Below, in pieces: positions 35,001 through 42,434 of a stretch of DNA of 64,000 nt. A program made the position numbers and the translations under genes. Location of the stretch: the NCBI RefSeq assembly GCF_018130825.1, contig NZ_JAFCJS010000014.1:1-64000 (forward strand), in the 5' to 3' direction. A model generated the notes under the pieces. The model saw nothing but the letters and a program-made list of their open reading frames with translations, was not told the origin of the DNA and searched no databases. The stretch is from Bradyrhizobium liaoningense. Its GTDB lineage: Bacteria > Pseudomonadota > Alphaproteobacteria > Rhizobiales > Xanthobacteraceae. Within the stretch, counting starts at the first letter, position 1. The number at the start of each line of letters is the position of its first letter.

Positions 35001-35236
35001 TAGGGCAGCTCCTGGATCTTCTTCTCGATGGGATCGGCGACCTGGGTCTGCATCTCCTGCGCGGTCGCGCCGGGCCAGATCACGGAGACGTTGACCACCT
35101 TCACCGTGAAGAACGGATCCTCGGCGCGGCCGAGCTTCTCATAGGAGAAGAAGCCGGCGACGCCGAGGATGAGCATCAGGAAGAGAACCAGCGTCGGATG
35201 GCTGACGGCCCAGGCCGAAAGGTTGAAGCGCTTCAT
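32099..35236 (-). CDS. RND-family efflux permease
   Basis: A 1045-residue inner-membrane proton-driven exporter. It has the usual 12 membrane segments with two large periplasmic loops. The first TM is at about 12-30, and the proton-relay segment GALIIALGLLVDDAIIAVEMM contains the paired Asp residues equivalent to AcrB Asp407/408. The start MKRFNLSAWAVSHPTL has GGAGAG upstream. It follows its periplasmic adaptor by 178 nt. Sequence style (EDPFFTVKVVNVSVIWPGATAQEM) fits the alphaproteobacterial multidrug RND group rather than heavy-metal pumps. No outer-membrane factor gene is adjacent. Confidence 0.94.
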   Translation of the reverse strand: MKRFNLSAWAVSHPTLVLFLMLILGVAGFFSYEKLGRAEDPFFTVKVVNVSVIWPGATAQEMQTQVADPIEKKIQELPYFEKVQTYSKPAFTALQVTFRDNTPPKDVPYLFYLLRKKLVDVQGQLPSGILGPVVNDEFSDVDSILYMMTGDGADYAQLKKVSEGFRQRLLKVPGVTKVDVYGNQDERIFVEFSHAKLATLGITPQALFDSLAKQNNVTPAGTVETSSQRVPLRVTGALDGAKAVAETPVESNGRVFRLGDIATVTHGYVDPPSFVVRQEGKAAIGIGVVTAKGANILELGKEVEKATAEFMKAVPQGIDVKLIADQPKVVEHAVGEFVHSFMEALVIVLFVSFLALGWRTGIVVALSVPLVLGIVFIVMNTMSLDLHRITLGALIIALGLLVDDAIIAVEMMVVKMEQGWDRMRAASFAWESTAFPMLTGTLVTAAGFLPIGFANSAVGEYAGSIFWIVAIALVASWFVAVIFTPYIGVKLLPEMKAHHNHDPHAVYETRMYRGLRAIVQWCVNHRITVVVATVGVFIASIVGFGHVQQQFFPLSERPELFLQLRLPEGTAFNVTEKSVKKAETLLKDDKDIETYTSYVGQGSPRFWLGLNPQLPNEAFAEIVIVAKGVEARERIKAKIEGAAANGFLSEARVRVDRFNFGPPVGFPVQFRVIGPDANKVREIAYQVRDVMRQNKSVKDVQLDWNEQSPYLKLVVDQDRARAMGLTPQDVSQALAMLISGSQVTTVRDGIEKVGVVARAIPSERLDLGGVGDLTITSRNGVVVPLQQIAKIEYAHEEPIMWRRNRDMAITVRSDVVDGVQAPDVTNQITPKLKAIKDHLEPAYRIEAGGAFEESAKGNASIFILFPVMVMVMLTLLMIQLQSFSRLILVFLTAPLGIVGASLGLNVANAPFGFVALLGLIALAGMIMRNTVILVDQIETDVSHGLTRREAIVEATVRRARPVVLTALAAILAMIPLSRSAFWGPMAITIMGGLFVATFLTLLYLPGLYALWFRKSLDEAGTPEQPAAPQHGSDDQRAIPLAEAAE

Positions 35237-35414
35237 CGCACTCTCCGAAAGACGATCCAGTTGCAAACAACGACAGCCGCTCTGTTCAAACCGTCGTTGC
35301 GAGGCAGCGAAGCAATCCAGGGGGCTGGGCAGGTTCTGGATCGCTTCGCCGCTTCAGCCTTTGCTTAGGGACAAAGGCCGAAACTCACCTCACACGACGT
35401 AACTTGTAAAAAAC

Positions 35415-36521
35415 CTAGAAAGACAGGGACGACACCACCCGGACTCGCTGGCCCGGATCGAGCTTCTGCACGCCGAGGGCGACGATCTTGGCGCCCTCCT
35501 CGACACCGCCGGTGATGACGACGTCGTTGCTCTCATAGGACTTCACCGTCACCGGCTTGAGCGTGACGCCGCCGTTCTCGTCGACGACGTAAAAAGAGGG
35601 CTTGCCGCCTTCGTTGAACAGCGCCGACAGCGGCAGCCGCGCGACGCGCTCGGTGGCGGCGTCCGACAGCGTCAGCGTCGCGGTCATGCCCAGTGCGACC
35701 TTGTCGTCGGCCTCGGGCAGCGAGAATTTTGCGAGATAGGTGCGGGTGGCGGGATCCGCCGCCGGCGCGATCTCGCGCAGCTTCGCTGCGTACTTCTTGT
35801 CCGGCTCCGACCAAAGAGTGACGCTGGCGACGCCCGACTTGGCGCGTCCAACCAGCGTCTCAGGGATCGCGACGACCGCTTCCTTCTCGGCAAAGCGGGC
35901 GACACGGATCGAAGCTTGGCCCGCGGCGACCACCTGGCCGGGCTCGATCAGCGTTGCGGTGACGACGCCACGGGCGTCGGCAACGAGCGTCGCGTAGGAA
36001 AGGGAATTCTTGCTCAGCTCGAGCGCGCGCTCGGCGCGGTTCAGGCGGGCGCGGGCCTCGTCGGCGGAAGCCCGGCTCGAATCCATCTGCGCGTCGGTGG
36101 TCCAGCCCTTGGCCTTGAGGTCCTTGGCGCGCTGCTCGGCGGCGGCGGCCTGGGCCAGCACGCCGGTCGCGGCGGTCTGTTCAGCCAGGGCCTGCTCGGC
36201 CTGGAGCTTCAGGTCGACCTCGTCGAGGGTGGCCAGCGGCTGGCCGATTTCGACGGTCTGGCCGACTTCCACCAGGCGCTTGGCGACCTTGCCGGCGACA
36301 CGGAAGCCGAGATCGCTCTCGATCCGGGGCCGGACGGTGCCGACGAAGCTGCGCTCCGGGGTCTCGGCATCATAATGGGCGGTCGCCACCAGAACCGGCC
36401 GCGGCGGCTCGGCCTTTTCGGCGACGGTGTCATTGCACCCGGCCAGGGCGGCGGCCATCAGGGCCAGCGACACACCCGCCAAAAGCTTGGAATAGCTGGA
36501 CAAAACGGACCGGACGAACAT
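35415..36521 (-). CDS. RND efflux periplasmic adaptor lipoprotein
   Basis: A 368-residue membrane-fusion protein. The lipobox LAGC with Cys29 indicates a lipid-anchored periplasmic protein. The order is a split lipoyl domain, an alpha-helical hairpin (about 95-175, rich in Ala/Glu/Arg), then beta-barrel and membrane-proximal domains. The start at MFVRSVL is chosen because the lipoprotein leader begins there; an AGGAG motif sits about 14 nt upstream. It is first in the operon adaptor-permease-TetR. Confidence 0.92.
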   Translation of the reverse strand: MFVRSVLSSYSKLLAGVSLALMAAALAGCNDTVAEKAEPPRPVLVATAHYDAETPERSFVGTVRPRIESDLGFRVAGKVAKRLVEVGQTVEIGQPLATLDEVDLKLQAEQALAEQTAATGVLAQAAAAEQRAKDLKAKGWTTDAQMDSSRASADEARARLNRAERALELSKNSLSYATLVADARGVVTATLIEPGQVVAAGQASIRVARFAEKEAVVAIPETLVGRAKSGVASVTLWSEPDKKYAAKLREIAPAADPATRTYLAKFSLPEADDKVALGMTATLTLSDAATERVARLPLSALFNEGGKPSFYVVDENGGVTLKPVTVKSYESNDVVITGGVEEGAKIVALGVQKLDPGQRVRVVSSLSF

Positions 36522-36566
36522 CGGAGGACACTCCTGCGGCTGCAATGAGAGGAATGTCGACTAATC

Positions 36567-36592
36567 ACTGATAAAAGTCAATAATCGTCAGT
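36567..36592 (-). promoter_or_regulatory. Candidate TetR operator upstream of the RND operon
   Basis: ACTGA (36567-36571) and TCAGT (36588-36592) form an inverted repeat around a TTGACT hexamer on the minus strand (complement of 36576-36581), which could be a -35 element. The surrounding 50 nt are AT-rich and rich in TGAC/GTCA words. It lies 46 nt upstream of the adaptor start. Confidence 0.5.
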
Positions 36593-36722
36593 CATCAGGA
36601 AAGCGTGATCGTTAAGGGGTGGTAAGGATTGGAGGATGGTTGCAGGGCGGTGTGATTGTAGGGCGGGCTAAGGCCCGCAACCCGGATGGAGCGCAGCGCA
36701 ATCCGAAGCCTCAGGCGAGATG

Positions 36723-36818
36723 CCGTAGGGTGGGCAAAGGCGCGTAGCGCCGTGCCCACCATCTCTCATTTGAGCAATAACGGTCTGGTGGGCACGCTGC
36801 GCTTTGCCCACCCTACGG
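36723..36818. repeat. Palindromic repeat, CGTAGGGTGGGC family
   Basis: CCGTAGGGTGGGCAAAG and CTTTGCCCACCCTACGG are perfect 17-bp end arms, and GTGCCCACC/GGTGGGCAC pair inside. A second copy is at 46738-46830. The stretch 36593-36722 before it shows no further feature. Confidence 0.85.
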
Positions 36819-36834
36819 GACCGTTTGCGCGGCT

Positions 36835-38166
36835 CTACCGCCCCTGCTCGGCAAACTCGTGCTTGGTGTCGTGGCCGCCCACAAACACCAGGATGCCGGC
36901 GAGCAGCGGCAGCACGGCGAGGACGAGCAGGCCGGTCGAGGTCTGCCCCGTCGCTTCCTTGACCCAGCCGATCAGATACGGACCGCCGAAGCCGGCGAGG
37001 TTGCCGATGGAGTTGATCAGCGCGATGGCGCCGGCCGCGGCTGTGCCGGAGAGCCAGGCGGTCGGCAGGGTCCAGAACACGCCGAAGCAGCAGAACACGC
37101 CGATTGCGGCGACCGTCAGCGCCACCATCGTCGCCGTGGGATCGGTGAGATAGGAGGAGATGCCGAGCGCGACCGCGGTGAGCAGCAGCGGCGCACCGAC
37201 ATGCTTCACCCGCTCGCGCGTGGCATCGGAATGCCGCGCCCACAGGATCATGGCGATGGTGCCGAACAGATACGGGATCGCGGTGACGAAGCCGGTCTGC
37301 GCGTTGGTGAGGCCGAAGGCCTTGACGATCTGCGGCAGCCAGAACTGCATGCCGTAGAGCGCGCCGACGAAGCCGAAATAGATCAGGCTGAGCGCGATCA
37401 CCTTGGGCGAGGACAGCGCCTCGCCGAGCGAGAGATGCTTCACCGCCTGCTTGGCCGCGATTTCGGAATCGAGCTTCGCCTTGAGCCAGGCCTTCTGCTC
37501 GGCCGAGAGCCAGTCCGCCTTCTCCGGCTTGTCGGTGAGATAGAACCAGGTGACGATGCCGAGCAGCACCGAGGGGATGCCCTCGATGATGAACAGCCAC
37601 TGCCAGCCCTTCAGTCCCATCATGCCGTCGAGCCCGAGCAACAGGCCCGAGATCGGCGCGCCGATCACGGTCGAGACCGGCACGGCGATGGCGAAGGCCG
37701 CGAGGAAGCGGGCGCGATATTCGGCCGGATACCAATAGGTGAGATAGAGGATGATGCCGGGAAAGAAGCCTGCTTCGGCGACACCGAGCAGGAAGCGCAG
37801 GACGTAGAAGCTGGTCACGCCGCTGACCATCGCCATCAGCGCCGAGATGATGCCCCAGGTCACCATGATGCGGGCGATCCAGCGGCTGGCGCCGAACTTC
37901 TCCAGCGCCAGATTGCTCGGCACCTCGAAGATGAAATAGCCGATGAAGAAGATGCCGGCGCCCCAGGAGAAGATCAGCGGCGTGAACTTCAGCTCCGCAT
38001 TCATGGTCAGCGCGGCGAAGCCGAGATTGACGCGGTCGAGATAGGAGAAGAAGTAGGCCAGCACCAGGAACGGAATCAGGCGCCAGGAGATGGCGCGGAT
38101 CGTCGAGGTCTCGATCTCGCTCTTGGTAGCGCCGGCGGAACCGGCATAGGTCGTGGTCTGGCTCAT
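36835..38166 (-). CDS. MFS transporter, anion:cation symporter family
   Basis: A 443-residue inner-membrane transporter with 12 predicted segments. The opening RAISWRLIPFLVLAYFFSYLDRVNLGFAALTMNAEL and SWGAGIFFIGYFIFEVPSNLALEKFGASRWIARIM are the ACS-family hallmark (phthalate, tartrate and hexuronate importers). The substrate is likely an organic or sugar acid but cannot be fixed. The start has GGGGGGAAG upstream. No catabolic genes adjoin it, and the palindromic repeat lies right after the stop. Confidence 0.9.
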   Translation of the reverse strand: MSQTTTYAGSAGATKSEIETSTIRAISWRLIPFLVLAYFFSYLDRVNLGFAALTMNAELKFTPLIFSWGAGIFFIGYFIFEVPSNLALEKFGASRWIARIMVTWGIISALMAMVSGVTSFYVLRFLLGVAEAGFFPGIILYLTYWYPAEYRARFLAAFAIAVPVSTVIGAPISGLLLGLDGMMGLKGWQWLFIIEGIPSVLLGIVTWFYLTDKPEKADWLSAEQKAWLKAKLDSEIAAKQAVKHLSLGEALSSPKVIALSLIYFGFVGALYGMQFWLPQIVKAFGLTNAQTGFVTAIPYLFGTIAMILWARHSDATRERVKHVGAPLLLTAVALGISSYLTDPTATMVALTVAAIGVFCCFGVFWTLPTAWLSGTAAAGAIALINSIGNLAGFGGPYLIGWVKEATGQTSTGLLVLAVLPLLAGILVFVGGHDTKHEFAEQGR

Positions 38167-38234
38167 GGCTTCCCCCCGGGGTTGTTGCTTTTATGGGCTG
38201 ATCCGGGGTTTTCAGCATCGCGGGCGAAGAGTCA

Positions 38235-38675
38235 ATGGAACAAGCAATGCACGGGACGCAGCCGGATAAACCTGCTGCGCCGCTGCGGACATCGCTGGTC
38301 CGCGCCGCCCTCGCGCTGGTCGTGATCGTCTGCGGGCTGTCCCTGCGCTGGTATGGCTTCCCGCTCGGTCTCCCCGCCTTCGTGGTCAAGTACGGCGGCT
38401 CGCTGCTATGGGCCACGATGGTGTTCTTGCTGGTCGGGGTATTGCTGCCACGGAGGACGCGGACGCAGATCGCAGCCATCGCGGCGGTGATCGCGGTCGT
38501 CGTGGAATTCTCTCGGCTGGTGCATGTACCGTGGCTCGATGCGTTCCGGCTGACGACGGCCGGCGCGCTGCTCCTGGGGCGGATATTCTCGCTGTGGAAT
38601 CTTGTGGCGTATGCTGTGGGGATTGCGTTCGGCGTTTGGATCGATCAGCTCGGCCAACTTCGTAGGGTGGGTTAG
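38235..38675 (+). CDS. DUF2809 membrane protein
   Basis: A 146-residue protein with four hydrophobic segments (about 24-42, 52-70, 76-92, 115-135), typical of DUF2809. The pattern VVEFSRLVHVPWLDAFRLTTAGALLLGRIFSLWNLVAYAVGI is the family core. The last codons and the stop are supplied by a palindromic repeat that begins at 38661. Function unknown. An alternative start is the ATG four codons downstream. Confidence 0.85.
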   Translation: MEQAMHGTQPDKPAAPLRTSLVRAALALVVIVCGLSLRWYGFPLGLPAFVVKYGGSLLWATMVFLLVGVLLPRRTRTQIAAIAAVIAVVVEFSRLVHVPWLDAFRLTTAGALLLGRIFSLWNLVAYAVGIAFGVWIDQLGQLRRVG

Positions 38676-38776
38676 CCTTGCGGCTGCGCGAAGCGCAGTC
38701 CGCTGGCGTAACCCACCGCTTCTGTCCCTGCGGATACGAGCAGTGGTGGATTACGCTTCGCTAATCCGCCCTACGG
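38661..38776. repeat. Palindromic repeat, CGTAGGGTGGGTTA family
   Basis: It begins CGTAGGGTGGGTTAGC inside the DUF2809 gene and ends GCTAATCCGCCCTACG. The inner segment pairs GCGTAACCCACCGC with AGTGGTGGATTACGC. The right half (from 38743) is repeated directly at 39213 and 40257. Confidence 0.8.
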
Positions 38777-38828
38777 GGCCTGAATAAATAGATGTATCCG
38801 GATGCGTTCTTGAAATAGGGAGAGCAGG

Positions 38829-39179
38829 GTGAATAGCGAAAAGTTCGTTGAGGCTATCAAGCACCACGTGCGAGATGCCGCGATCGCTGACACGATAGCC
38901 AATCTCAAAGCCCCCCCGGGCAGGCGGGTACCACTTCAAGAGCGCATTCGCTCGGAATGGTACAACACTTTGCAAACTGAAGAGGCCAAGCACGTCAACG
39001 ATGTCATTGCAATTGCAGTGCATGAAGCACTTTTTGGACTTCTAGCGGCACTCGACGGAGCGCGAACGATCGACGATGAAGGGGGGCGGTTCAAGTTGAC
39101 CTATGTTGCCGATGAGAGCGTCGTTCTAAATGCCCCCCAAGCAGCCAGTCTGCACGAACTGCTAAATGCGGTGGACTGA
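38829..39179 (+). CDS. Hypothetical protein, possible orphan immunity-type protein
   Basis: A 116-residue protein starting with GTG after GGGAGAGCA. It has clearly lower GC and A-richer codons than neighbours. Notable stretches are HVNDVIAIAVHEALFGLLAALDGARTI, a helix that looks like a hydrophobic core, and FKLTYVADESVVLNAPQAASLHELLN. No signal, membrane or catalytic motif. It lies between two direct copies of a repeat (38743 and 39213). Size and acidic character fit immunity proteins, but no toxin is present and this is only a suggestion. Confidence 0.7.
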   Translation: MNSEKFVEAIKHHVRDAAIADTIANLKAPPGRRVPLQERIRSEWYNTLQTEEAKHVNDVIAIAVHEALFGLLAALDGARTIDDEGGRFKLTYVADESVVLNAPQAASLHELLNAVD

Positions 39180-39212
39180 GCAATTGCGGTAACAGTGCTG
39201 AGGAGACGAAAG

Positions 39213-39250
39213 GTGGTGGATTACGCTTCGCTAATCCACCCTACGGGGCC
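39213..39250. repeat. Direct repeat copy 2 (GTGGTGGATTACGC half-element)
   Basis: GTGGTGGATTACGCTTCGCT... runs through to CCCTACGGGGCC and differs from 38743-38780 at one position. It is preceded by GAGGAGAC, as is the copy at 40257. Confidence 0.85.
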
Positions 39251-39255
39251 TCAAT

Positions 39256-39546
39256 ATGGTTCAAGTGATGAGACTGGACGACGTTGTCTCCAGGCTATCC
39301 TCGCTGGATAGCGAGGCGACCATCTATGCTTCGGAGCCGTGGACGCCTAAGTCTGAGGCAATGGTGGCCCGTGAGCCGGATGCGGGAGGAACTCCGTCGG
39401 AGGCTTTGCGCGCCGGCTTGAGATACTTTCTTGAAATCAGCGTTGCGCAGGATTTTGTTGAGGATTGGTTGGCTTCATTGGAGCAAAAGCCAACGCCTTC
39501 TGAAGTCTGTCAACGGGTGATAGACTACGCTATCAACGACGCCTAG
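39256..39546 (+). CDS. Small hypothetical protein
   Basis: A 96-residue acidic protein. LDSEATIYASEPWTPKSEAMVAREPDAGG opens it, and YFLEISVAQDFVEDWLASLEQKPTPSEVCQRVIDYAINDA forms the helical end. This layout is common to small proteins of accessory islands, but I cannot name the family. The ATG lies only five nt after the direct repeat, so the repeat contributes the leader and ribosome site (CGGGGCC). Its stop (TAG) overlaps the ribosome site of the next gene. GC is below the window average. Confidence 0.7.
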   Translation: MVQVMRLDDVVSRLSSLDSEATIYASEPWTPKSEAMVAREPDAGGTPSEALRAGLRYFLEISVAQDFVEDWLASLEQKPTPSEVCQRVIDYAINDA

Positions 39547-39554
39547 GAGGCGGC

Positions 39555-39869
39555 ATGTCTGACAGCCGTCGCTATGAGGGAAAACCATTGCTTCGCCTTC
39601 TTGAGCTCTATGTATTGAGAGCAATCGATGAGCTCCCCCAAGTCGATCAGCAGAACCTCGATAAAATGGCTCCTAAATTGCAAGCAATCTATGGGGGCGG
39701 TGGAACTTGGCACGAAGCAGTCGCCGCCGCCGTTCATATGCCTCTCGACATGCCATCAAAAATTCGCGGTATCTGGGTCAGAAATTGCGAGATCGCTCGG
39801 ACTAACGGCGTGACTCTCGGCGCTCAAACGTTCGCTGAGATGTTCGTCGATGAGAATTTTGCAGCTTGA
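39555..39869 (+). CDS. Small hypothetical protein
   Basis: A 104-residue soluble helical protein with AGGAGGCGGC just before the ATG, coupled by eight nt to the preceding gene. The core is KPLLRLLELYVLRAIDELP, then LDKMAPKLQAIYGGGGTWHEAVAAAV, and the end is TLGAQTFAEMFVDENF. Similar compact proteins occur as immunity-like genes in accessory regions; this is recollection, not a search. Lower GC than the chromosomal genes on either side. Confidence 0.7.
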   Translation: MSDSRRYEGKPLLRLLELYVLRAIDELPQVDQQNLDKMAPKLQAIYGGGGTWHEAVAAAVHMPLDMPSKIRGIWVRNCEIARTNGVTLGAQTFAEMFVDENFAA

Positions 39870-40256
39870 CACGATGTGTCGTCGGCGAACTGAGCCTTGT
39901 AACTCCAGCTCCCAGTACTGGACCTGACAGGTCGCGAATAGAGATTCTGAAGGAGGAATTACGTTGACAGCGCACCAAATCGACGTGGCGCGGTTTTCGG
40001 TGCATGTTGTATGGCCCACGTCGCTCCCGTCGTTGTAATTTCGGTGATAGTGCACGAATCTCTTCGCAATGAGACGCATGACCCGTAGTGTAAGCGTCCC
40101 GATCTGAGCCGGCTGACACACTACAACTACTCTTGCCCCCAGTGCGGCGACGACAGGCTGGTGGTAGCCACCGCCCGCCCTCGACGCCGACACATTTGAC
40201 GCGATGCTGTTGCAGCTATGCCAATATCGCCTCGTGAGCTTCCGAGGAGACAAACG
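39870..40256. other. Gene-poor, lower-GC accessory spacer
   Basis: About 390 nt without a convincing gene. A GGAGG site followed by a TTG opens a 24-codon frame at 39964, too short to trust. A minus-strand frame across it (39756-40253) has irregular composition and overlaps a better gene. It may be the remnant of inserted DNA. The third direct repeat closes it. Confidence 0.5.
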
Positions 40257-40288
40257 GTGGTGGATTACGCTTCGCTAATCCACCCTAC
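40257..40288. repeat. Direct repeat copy 3 (GTGGTGGATTACGC half-element)
   Basis: GTGGTGGATTACGCTTCGCT... to CACCCTAC is identical over its length to 39213 onward but ends before GGGGCC. It is preceded by GAGGAGACAAAC, as copy 2 is by GAGGAGACGAAA. Confidence 0.85.
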
Positions 40289-40297
40289 AATCTGCAC

Positions 40298-41461
40298 TCA
40301 CTCCGCCAGCTGAAACCGTTCGAAGCGATCGAGCTCCTCCTCGATCACACGCTTCAGCTCCTTGCGTCCCGCCGTCTTCTTGCCCTGCCCGACCCAGGTC
40401 CATTTCTGCATCAGGAGCTTCTTCGCCTGCCGGTCGGTCTTGAGGTCGAGCGCGGCGACGATCTCGTCGCCGACCAGCACCGGCAGCGCGAAATAGCCGA
40501 GCTTGCGCTTGGCCTTCGGCACATAGGCCTCGAACAGATGGTTGTAGCCGAAGATGAGGCTGGTGCGCTTGCGCTGGATGATCAGGGGATCGAACGGCGA
40601 GAGGATGTGGACGAGATCGGGCGACACCTCGCCGTTCGCTTCCAGCGCCGCCGGCTGCGCCCAATGCTCCTGCTTGCCGGCCCCGTCGATCGCGAGAGGC
40701 ACGAGCTCGCCGCGGCGGACGCGCGCGGCGATCAGGCCCGCGACCGCCTTCTTGCGCGGCGCATCGAGGTGGCAGATCGAATCCAGGCTGACGACGCCTT
40801 GCGAGCGGAGCGCGCGATCGAGCAGATAGGCCGTGATGTCCTTGTTCGAGGCCGGCTTCGGCAGCTTGTCCCAGCCGAAATGGCGCGTCATCAGCTCATA
40901 GGTCTTGAGCATGCCCTGGCGCTCGCTGATGGTCGCAACGCCGGTGTAGAAGGCGAGCTGCAAGGCGCGCTTCGAGGGCTTGCGGCTCTGCCAGAGGTGC
41001 TCCTTCTCGGTGAGTACGTCGTCCTCGATGTCGCGGATCGTCAGCGGACCGGCGCGCAGCAGCCGCATCACCTTGCGTGTGTCGACAGGCTTGACCGAGG
41101 CGTACCATTTGTGCCCTTCGCGGCGATGCTCGCGCATCGCAGGAAGAAAGAAGCGGAAGTCGCCGGCCGGCACGTAGGAGAGCGCATGGGTCCAGTATTC
41201 GAACACGCTTTTGTCGATACTCTGGGCCTGGCGCAGATCGGCGCGGCGATAGGACGGGATACGGCTGTACAGGATGTGGTGGTGGCAGCGCTCGATGACG
41301 TTGATGGTGTCGATCTGCACATAGCCGAGATGGGAGACCGCATCGGCGACGGCCTGCGCACCCTTGCCGAACGGCGTGCGCTCATCCAGCCGCTGGGCGC
41401 GTAACCAGATCTGCCGGGCCTGTGTCGTGGTAAGCGGGAGAGGTTTGGGCGCGCGGGACAT
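40298..41461 (-). CDS. YcaQ/AlkZ-like DNA glycosylase (HTH_42 family)
   Basis: A 387-residue winged-helix protein of the crosslink-repair glycosylase family (E. coli YcaQ/AlkX, Streptomyces AlkZ). The catalytic QxD motif is visible at 49-51 in LGYVQIDTINVIER, and HHHILYSR follows. Tandem winged-helix parts occupy about 125-330, and ILSPFDPLIIQRKRTSLIFGYNHLFEAYVPKAKRKLGYFALPVL is the conserved C-terminal barrel. It would excise bulky or crosslinking alkyl adducts. A TTG start four codons upstream is possible; neither has a clear ribosome site. Confidence 0.9.
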   Translation of the reverse strand: MSRAPKPLPLTTTQARQIWLRAQRLDERTPFGKGAQAVADAVSHLGYVQIDTINVIERCHHHILYSRIPSYRRADLRQAQSIDKSVFEYWTHALSYVPAGDFRFFLPAMREHRREGHKWYASVKPVDTRKVMRLLRAGPLTIRDIEDDVLTEKEHLWQSRKPSKRALQLAFYTGVATISERQGMLKTYELMTRHFGWDKLPKPASNKDITAYLLDRALRSQGVVSLDSICHLDAPRKKAVAGLIAARVRRGELVPLAIDGAGKQEHWAQPAALEANGEVSPDLVHILSPFDPLIIQRKRTSLIFGYNHLFEAYVPKAKRKLGYFALPVLVGDEIVAALDLKTDRQAKKLLMQKWTWVGQGKKTAGRKELKRVIEEELDRFERFQLAE

Positions 41462-41521
41462 TGCAGGACACAATGTAGCGGGATTCGCGCCAAGAGAAAG
41501 AACGGGACAAAGCAGCGGTCA

Positions 41522-41558
41522 AAGAAAAAGCCGCGCTGCCATCTGCTGACAGCGCGGC
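41522..41558 (-). terminator. Rho-independent terminator
   Basis: On the minus strand, GCCGCGCTG, an 11-nt loop and CAGCGCGGC are followed by TTTTTCTTT. It ends transcription of the small secreted protein gene whose stop is at 41578. Confidence 0.85.
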
Positions 41559-41577
41559 CGGATGGCGCGCGGCGCCC

Positions 41578-41832
41578 CTACTTCATCGACATCGCCTTCT
41601 GCGACTTCATGTAGTGCGCACAGGCGCTCTTCATCTTGCCGTTGCTCATGTCGGTGTTGGCCATCGCCATTTCCTTGTTGGCTGCCATCTTGGCCGGCGT
41701 GTCGGGGGTGCCGCCCATCGTGGCGGCGGTCTTCATCATGTTATCCTTGGTGCACGCCATCATGGCGGCGGATGCGGGAGACAGCGAAAGAGTAAACGCG
41801 ACAAAGGCTGCAGCCGTGAGCAAGGTCTTCAT
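41578..41832 (-). CDS. Small secreted Met/Lys-rich protein
   Basis: An 84-residue protein. The signal peptide MKTLLTAAAFVAFTLSLSPASA is cleaved after about residue 22, leaving a 62-residue mature part with two Cys (MMACTKDN and KSACAHYM) that could form a disulfide, plus 12 Met. GGAGGAG lies upstream of the ATG, and a terminator follows. The Met and Cys content would suit metal binding or a small periplasmic stress protein, but no motif is diagnostic. Confidence 0.85.
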   Translation of the reverse strand: MKTLLTAAAFVAFTLSLSPASAAMMACTKDNMMKTAATMGGTPDTPAKMAANKEMAMANTDMSNGKMKSACAHYMKSQKAMSMK

Positions 41833-41953
41833 CAAAAAGTCTCCTCCGTAAAACGAAACCGGCGTCATGCCGGCCTTCGCAATTACGTATTCTCTCGCGC
41901 AGACGTTTCGCAGAGAAGACAATTTTCTTGCTGCAGCGCGAAGGCAGACGCGG

Positions 41954-42199
41954 TCAGCGGCTTTCCTTCGTCGCCCCGGACCGGCCGCCGAGACTGCCTG
42001 TGGCGACGTCCGGCTCACACGACGCCCTGCCGCGCCCTTCGGCCTGGCAGCGATAGACGCTGCCGGTGAGACGGTCGACCAGCCACATGTTTTCGTCGTT
42101 CGGCGTTTCGAGGCCGACATAGCGCGAGGTGAGGCTCGTGACCAGCGTCGACAGCAGGATCGCCAGCGCGATCATCGCCGCGCCGATATAGATGGGCAT
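41954..42199 (-). CDS. Small single-pass membrane protein
   Basis: An 81-residue protein from the ATG at 42199 (MPIYIGAAMIALAILLSTLVTSLTSRYVGL). The single TM is at about 4-25, followed by a soluble part with WLVDRLTGSVYRCQAEGRGRASCEPD. Two Cys are present. A GTG 23 codons upstream (42268) keeps the frame open, but its codon use is less typical. Function unknown. It diverges from the OmpA-like gene. Confidence 0.65.
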   Translation of the reverse strand: MPIYIGAAMIALAILLSTLVTSLTSRYVGLETPNDENMWLVDRLTGSVYRCQAEGRGRASCEPDVATGSLGGRSGATKESR

Positions 42200-42420
42200 G
42201 GAGCTCAGGGACACAGTCCGATCCGGCGGACCACTGCGATAGAACTGGTACTCACTCGGCCTCGGCACGGGACGGTACTCGGCTCCCCTCGTCTGCGGTT
42301 GGTGGCGAGGAATCCTGCTAGGCGTGCATCTGGCCGATTTCTTGTTCGCGAGCAGGCGGGGCGGCGACGGCTTTGCGACGATCGGTGTGCGCAGGTTTCT
42401 GCAAGCGAACCAGACCCAAA

Positions 42421-42434
42421 GTGATCCGGATCAC
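42421..42434. promoter_or_regulatory. CRP/FNR-type palindrome 1
   Basis: GTGATCCGGATCAC is a perfect 14-bp palindrome containing GTGA-N6-TCAC, the core of CRP-family sites. It lies 246 nt upstream of the OmpA-like start in the long divergent gap 42200-42679. Confidence 0.5.

Noticed and set aside
39756..40253. Minus-strand frame of 165 codons over the accessory spacer
   Set aside because: It overlaps the better supported 104-residue gene with its AGGAGG site, and has irregular composition and no start signal.
38743..40288. CRISPR-like spaced direct repeats
   Set aside because: Only three copies, spaced by about 470 and 1040 nt with genes between, and each copy is half of a dispersed palindromic element. 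No cas genes are present.
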